Shown here one piece after another: positions 61,052 through 64,000 of a DNA stretch of 64,000 bases. The stretch spans positions 2,604,001-2,668,000 of the forward strand of contig NZ_CP047028.1 in assembly GCF_009796865.1 (NCBI RefSeq). Reading direction: 5' to 3'. Source of the DNA: Formosa sp. L2A11. GTDB lineage: Bacteria; Bacteroidota; Bacteroidia; Flavobacteriales; Flavobacteriaceae. Both the position numbers and the translations under genes were made by a program. Every line of letters starts with the position of its first letter. Positions within the stretch are counted from its first letter, which is position 1. Under the pieces are notes generated by a model. It saw nothing but the letters and a program-made list of their open reading frames with translations, was not told the DNA's origin and did no database searches.

Positions 61052-61404
61052 TTTTTTTTGAGTTGTTGGACATTTTTGTATCCTAATTTCTCAGCCGCTA
61101 CTTCCAGGTAAGATTCTTCTACCATAGCATCGAGATCCTTTTTAAGAAGTAGTTTTTTAAGCTGTTCTACTTCTTTTTGTAGCGCTTTAATTCTAGTAAT
61201 TTCGTCTTTTGTTTCCACTTTTACTCTGGTGTTCATTAAGTCTTTACGTTCATACTTTTTAATCCACTCATTAACTGTTGTAGGAGCAATTGAGTAAAGT
61301 TTACAAAGGTCACTCTTTGTGTATTTGCCTGTTGTAAGTTCGGCTAAAATTTTCAATTTAAAAGGTTCACTGTACCTTCTAATTACTTTGTCATTTTTGT
61401 ACAT
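61039..61404 (-). CDS. IS3-family transposase OrfA
   Basis: A 121-residue helix-turn-helix protein: YSEPFKLKILAELTTGKYTK, SDLCKLYSIAPTTVNEWIKK, then a leucine-zipper-like coiled coil KALQKEVEQLKKLLLKKDLD. It ends QQLKKKLNI at a run of nine A on the minus strand, the slippery site at which ribosomes shift -1 into orfB to make the OrfAB transposase. Complete and apparently undamaged. Confidence 0.9.
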   Translation of the reverse strand: MYKNDKVIRRYSEPFKLKILAELTTGKYTKSDLCKLYSIAPTTVNEWIKKYERKDLMNTRVKVETKDEITRIKALQKEVEQLKKLLLKKDLDAMVEESYLEVAAEKLGYKNVQQLKKKLNI

Positions 61405-61465
61405 AATGTTTAAAATTATGTAGCCTTATTTCAGGACGGGTCAAAATGTGTTACAACGTTTATAT

Positions 61466-61574
61466 GTATAAGAATAGTTGCGGGTTTGTATGCGAGGATT
61501 TTCCGAAGGAAAATCAGACGTTACAAACACGTAATGACCTTTGTTTAAGCACTAAACCGCAATTAATTTTATAC
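61466..61574. repeat. Long imperfect inverted repeat upstream of the group II intron
   Basis: GTATAAGAATAGTTGCGGGT (from 61466) pairs with the reverse complement of CCGCAATTAATTTTATAC (ending 61574) with few mismatches. Inside lies a perfect hairpin GATTTTCC-GAA-GGAAAATC (61497-61515). This resembles an attC-like site or a flavobacterial repeat unit. The intron begins about 6 nt after its right arm. Confidence 0.6.
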
Positions 61575-61579
61575 GGTGT

Positions 61580-62230
61580 GTGTGCCCAGCATGGGCATCT
61601 TTTGATTTACCGAAAGGTAAATAATTAATCTATAGGGTGCAAGTCCCTTATGCGCAGGAGTAACGTTCTGAAGCATTAGTAAGTCGCAAGGGTGAAAACC
61701 GTGAGGTTTTATCTGAAGGAAGCGGAACTACAAAACTCGGTACTGACGAACAGAAACCGTATACAGAGGCATATTTACTCGGGTAAGCAACCACATCATT
61801 GTAACGCCCCAAGATTAACAAAAGGGTAAGTATGTAGATACGGCAGGAATTGAGGGAAAGAAGATGGCATTACCTGGAGGGCGGAGCGTAAAGAAAATGT
61901 CTGGTAGACATTTTTAGAGAACGAGCCAGCAGGCGTGAGGGGCAACTACGAGTTGGTTATTTGGAGAAGTCAGCAGAGGTCATAGTACTTACAGGAAACG
62001 AGCAGAGGCAATACCTCCGATGGACTCACAAGTAGGGAAGGACTGAACGTAATTCTCTTCAAAATTCGCATAGGAGCCCTAGTGGTAGCCTATGCTTAAA
62101 CTAGAAGATAGTGCCAAGGGTGAAAAGAGCTTTGGTGTGATGATTTACGAACCGCCGTATACGAGACCCGTACGTACGGTGGTGTGAGGGGTGCACTCCG
62201 TCATTTGATGGCGGAGCCATCCACTCGATT
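61580..62230 (+). ncRNA. ORF-less group II intron
   Basis: The segment opens GTGTGCCCAGCATGGGC, the canonical 5' end. It contains domain I landmarks such as GGGTGCAAGTCCCTTATGCG and AAGTCGCAAGGGTG. Domain V is a 33-nt hairpin at 62151-62183 with lower stem ACCGCCGTA/TACGGTGGT, including a CGC catalytic triad. Domain VI follows (CTCCGTCAT/ATGGCGGAG, 62196-62216), then CCATCCACTCGATT near the 3' end. No reverse-transcriptase/maturase frame exists in domain IV. The whole is about 650 nt. It would need an intron-encoded protein from elsewhere for mobility. Confidence 0.88.
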
Positions 62231-62234
62231 AGCT

Positions 62235-62612
62235 TTAGTTTTTTATATTTCGACCGTTGATTTCATCTAATTTGTTAAATGACTTTTTCAGTTTCGCAGT
62301 CAGTTTATCCAAATCAGCTGTTTTCCCAGTTAATTTCATCTCAAAATTATCAACTCGAACCTTCGATTTATCAATTTCAGATTTGTTTACGTACGCAAAT
62401 GCAAGAGTGATTTCTTGTTCAGAATCGTTTTCTTCAAACATTTCCTTAACCATATTCCAGTCAAAGTTTTTTAATTCGTCAAGATTTTCCGTTTCAACTT
62501 TTAATTCCGTTACAGCAGTTTTTGATTCTAACTTTTGACTCTTTTCAGTTTGTGCGTAAGTAACAAAAGTCATTAAAGATAAAATTCCAAGTATAATGTT
62601 CTTTGTTTTCAT
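62235..62612 (-). CDS. Small secreted protein of unknown function
   Basis: A 125-residue protein with a signal peptide (MKTKNIILGILSLMTFVTYA). The mature part is charged and helical, with VETENLDELKNFDWNMVKEM, a strand-rich middle EITLAFAYVNKSEIDKSKVR, and KLTAKLKKSFNKLDEINGRN near the end. No family recognised. Its stop lies 5 nt from the presumed 3' end of the intron, so the intron sits in its 3' untranslated region on the opposite strand. Confidence 0.7.
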   Translation of the reverse strand: MKTKNIILGILSLMTFVTYAQTEKSQKLESKTAVTELKVETENLDELKNFDWNMVKEMFEENDSEQEITLAFAYVNKSEIDKSKVRVDNFEMKLTGKTADLDKLTAKLKKSFNKLDEINGRNIKN

Positions 62613-62786
62613 AATTTTTCGTTTTTTGGTTTAAATTAAAGCTAACTCCTTTTATCCAATATAAACATAGGGTTATCCCGATAAAACAATTGGATATTGT
62701 TAATTTTATGTCTAAATATATTACTTAATACTAAAAGAAGAGTACGGATAACCGTAAAACACACAATGTTTTAGCTTAAATAAATT

Positions 62787-62835
62787 AAAAGTGCACTAGT
62801 AAAACACGATTTACGTATACGACTAGTGCACTTTT
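62787..62835. terminator. Hairpin with 14-bp arms
   Basis: AAAAGTGCACTAGT (62787-62800) and ACTAGTGCACTTTT (62822-62835) pair perfectly around a 21-nt loop, with T-runs on both strands. Probably a terminator. A weaker related hairpin lies near 63213-63237. Confidence 0.7.
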
Positions 62836-62944
62836 GTTTACATACTAATTTAAGGCTTGTTTTTTGGTAACTGTTGTATGGCTATTTTACTCGTGTTTAT
62901 TTGCTTTGTAGCAGTATGGTTTGTATGGCTATTGGTGCTATTTT

Positions 62945-63052
62945 CCTGTTGTAAGTTCGGCTAAAATTTTCAATTTAAAAGGTTCACTGTAACGTCTAAT
63001 TACTTTGTTATTTTTGTACATAAGGTTTAAAATTATGTAGCCTTTTTTCAGG
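62945..63052 (-). mobile_element. Truncated end fragment of the same IS3 element
   Basis: About 108 bp match the right end of the IS at 60143-61443: the first 27 codons of orfA (MYKNNKVIRRYSEPFKLKIL and onward) and the inverted repeat AATTATGTAGCC followed by TTCAGG. A few substitutions distinguish the copies. The remainder of the element is missing, so this is a deletion relic. Confidence 0.85.
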
Positions 63053-63293
63053 GTAAGACAAAATTCATTACAACTCCTTTTATACCAAATAAACATAGGT
63101 GTATCCCGTTAAGAGTACGTATTATAATTCCATCTTAAAAATAAAACAATTTAACCTAAGATAAGTACTGTAAAACCGTAATTACTCGATTTTATTCAGG
63201 TATAAGTTAAGAGCGCATCAGTGAATGTGCACTCTTAGGTGATACATAATAGAAAACATAATTTGTAGTGCACACATGTGCTTGTAAGGTGTA

Positions 63294-64000
63294 TTACGAT
63301 TTCACCATAGGACCAAGTACATCCCAAACGGTATATGCAACTAGCTTATGACCTTCAATATTAGGGTGAATACCATCGCCTTGATTCAGTTCTGGTTTAC
63401 CTCCAACTTGTTCTAAAATAAACGGAATAAAGGCAATATTGTTTTCCGAAGCTAAATCTATAAAGAGTTGTTTAAAATCTGTAGTATATGCGGTTCCCAT
63501 GTTTGGAGGCATTTGCATGCCCGCCAGTATAATTTTTGTATCTGGACTTTTAGCACGAACCACATCTATAATGTGTTGTAGGTTGGCTCGTGTTTCAGTA
63601 ACGGGTACGCCGCGTAAGCCATCATTCGCCCCTAATTCTAATAAAAATATGTCTGGGGTTTGTTTAATTACCCAATCAATTCTGCTTTTTCCGCCTGCAC
63701 TGGTTTCGCCACTAACTCCCGAATTAATCACGGTATACTCCAAGTTTAATGCATTTATAGTGTCTTGTAAAATCCCAGGATAGGCATCATCTGTATTATC
63801 TAATCCGTAACCAGCAGTAATACTATCTCCAAAACATAAAATGGTTTTGTCTTTTGGTTGTTCCGCTTCAGTCGATGTAACGGTAGTAGTTTCAGTTTTT
63901 TGGTCTTTGGCTTTTTCCGCTTTGCCATCACCACAAGAATACAGGGCTAGGGCTAAAATAAAATAACAAAACTTTAAGAGTTTAGAGACCCTAAACCCAG
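63294..64000 (-). CDS. GDSL-family lipoprotein esterase (TesA/arylesterase-like), 5' end outside window
   Basis: The frame remains open to the right edge; visible residues begin near GFRVSKLLKFCYFILALALY then SCGDG, a lipoprotein signal with lipobox Cys, but no start codon is seen. The SGNH-hydrolase blocks are complete: GDSITAGYGL (nucleophile Ser), GVSGETSAGG (Gly), LELGANDGLRG (Asn) and DGIHPNIEGH (Asp and His). About 35 linker residues rich in Lys/Thr/Glu precede the catalytic domain. It hydrolyses acyl esters or thioesters in the periplasm. Confidence 0.88.
   Translation of the reverse strand, partial: GFRVSKLLKFCYFILALALYSCGDGKAEKAKDQKTETTTVTSTEAEQPKDKTILCFGDSITAGYGLDNTDDAYPGILQDTINALNLEYTVINSGVSGETSAGGKSRIDWVIKQTPDIFLLELGANDGLRGVPVTETRANLQHIIDVVRAKSPDTKIILAGMQMPPNMGTAYTTDFKQLFIDLASENNIAFIPFILEQVGGKPELNQGDGIHPNIEGHKLVAYTVWDVLGPMVKS

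Larger units (their letters stand above)
60143..61443 (-). mobile_element. IS3-family insertion sequence
   Basis: The element has terminal inverted repeats of about 24 bp: left TGTCTAGTCCTGAAATATGG and onward to GCTAC at 60166; right, read on the minus strand, TGACCCGTCCTGAAATAAGG to GCTAC. Both ends are the TG...CA typical of IS3. AAA flanks both sides and may be a 3-bp target duplication. It contains orfA and orfB in the IS3 overlap arrangement, with a run of nine A for the -1 frameshift. A fragment of a second copy is at 62945-63052. Length is about 1.3 kb, normal for the IS150/IS3 groups. Confidence 0.85.
62643..63240. repeat. Diverged direct duplication flanking an IS3 fragment
   Basis: ACTCCTTTTATCCAATATAA with CATAGGGTTATCCCG (from 62645) recurs as ACTCCTTTTATACCAAATAA with CATAGGTGTATCCCG (from 63075). 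Both copies are followed by AGTAC-GTAAAACCGTAA-like sequence and by a hairpin containing GTGCAC (62787-62835, and 63213-63237). The IS3 fragment lies between them. The rest of the 62613-63293 gap holds no gene that I can support. Confidence 0.55.

Noticed and set aside
61446..61628. A 60-codon plus-strand frame
   Set aside because: It runs across the inverted repeat and into the 5' end of the group II intron, so it is not a protein gene.

Overview
This 64 kb window is chromosomal DNA from a member of the Bacteroidota, almost certainly a marine-type Flavobacteriaceae. The evidence is an AT-rich sequence, Bacteroidota-type promoters (TTTG around -33 and TAnnTTTG at -7) in front of many genes, few Shine-Dalgarno sequences, LytS/LytTR two-component pairs, many lipoproteins and family choices typical of that group (FKBP lipoprotein, CotH lipoprotein, alginate-lyase-family protein, CreD cluster). 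No tRNA, rRNA, CRISPR array, prophage or replication origin was seen.

Layout. 0-8 kb: truncated sensor kinase, EamA exporter, LytS/LytTR pair, a decayed SCO1/SenC gene, two tandem DEAD-box helicases, a REP-like repeat cluster and a J-domain/KTSC protein. 8-11.5 kb: an unknown membrane-anchored gene and an IS91-family element carrying a Y2 transposase and a tyrosine recombinase, each with one frameshift. 11.6-14.2 kb: ribB with a Crp/FNR-family regulator behind a class-II-like Crp/FNR box, then an ABM-domain protein and an SDR. 14.5-24.9 kb: a long co-directional block encoding a TolC-MacA-MacB efflux system, two DUF1566 lipoproteins, DoxX, a second LytS/LytTR pair and a secreted protein. 25-34 kb: envelope and metabolic genes (YdjM-like hydrolase, CotH, EamA, FKBP, alginate lyase family, zinc-ribbon SDR, NAD-binding protein, peroxiredoxin-like). 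34-39 kb: a TetR-controlled tripartite exporter whose ABC subunit has a degenerate nucleotide-binding domain. 39-47 kb: succinate-semialdehyde dehydrogenase, small membrane genes, guanine deaminase, and a membrane protein/wHTH/CreD cluster with a repeated operator; creD is frameshifted. 47-54 kb: redox genes (DoxX-GPx-OhrR, DASS transporter, Crp-OYE-OsmC-ADH) and outer-membrane phospholipase A. 54-59 kb: small stress-type genes, several of them decaying. 59-63 kb: mobile debris, comprising an IS110 remnant, an IS3 element with a nonsense mutation, an ORF-less group II intron, a fragment of the same IS3 element and a diverged duplicated repeat. The window ends inside a GDSL lipoprotein esterase.

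The strongest new observations are regulatory. Two separate Crp/FNR-type boxes, each next to a gene for a Crp-family protein with an FNR-like ExxSR recognition helix, sit at identical distance from perfect -7 elements. A 17-bp palindrome precedes both transcription units of the CreD/wHTH cluster. A TetR palindrome brackets the -7 element of its own gene. The intron without an encoded reverse transcriptase, the degenerate ABC exporter and the efflux/lipoprotein/two-component block are the best candidates for undescribed biology. Family assignments come from reading motifs by eye; no database search was run.
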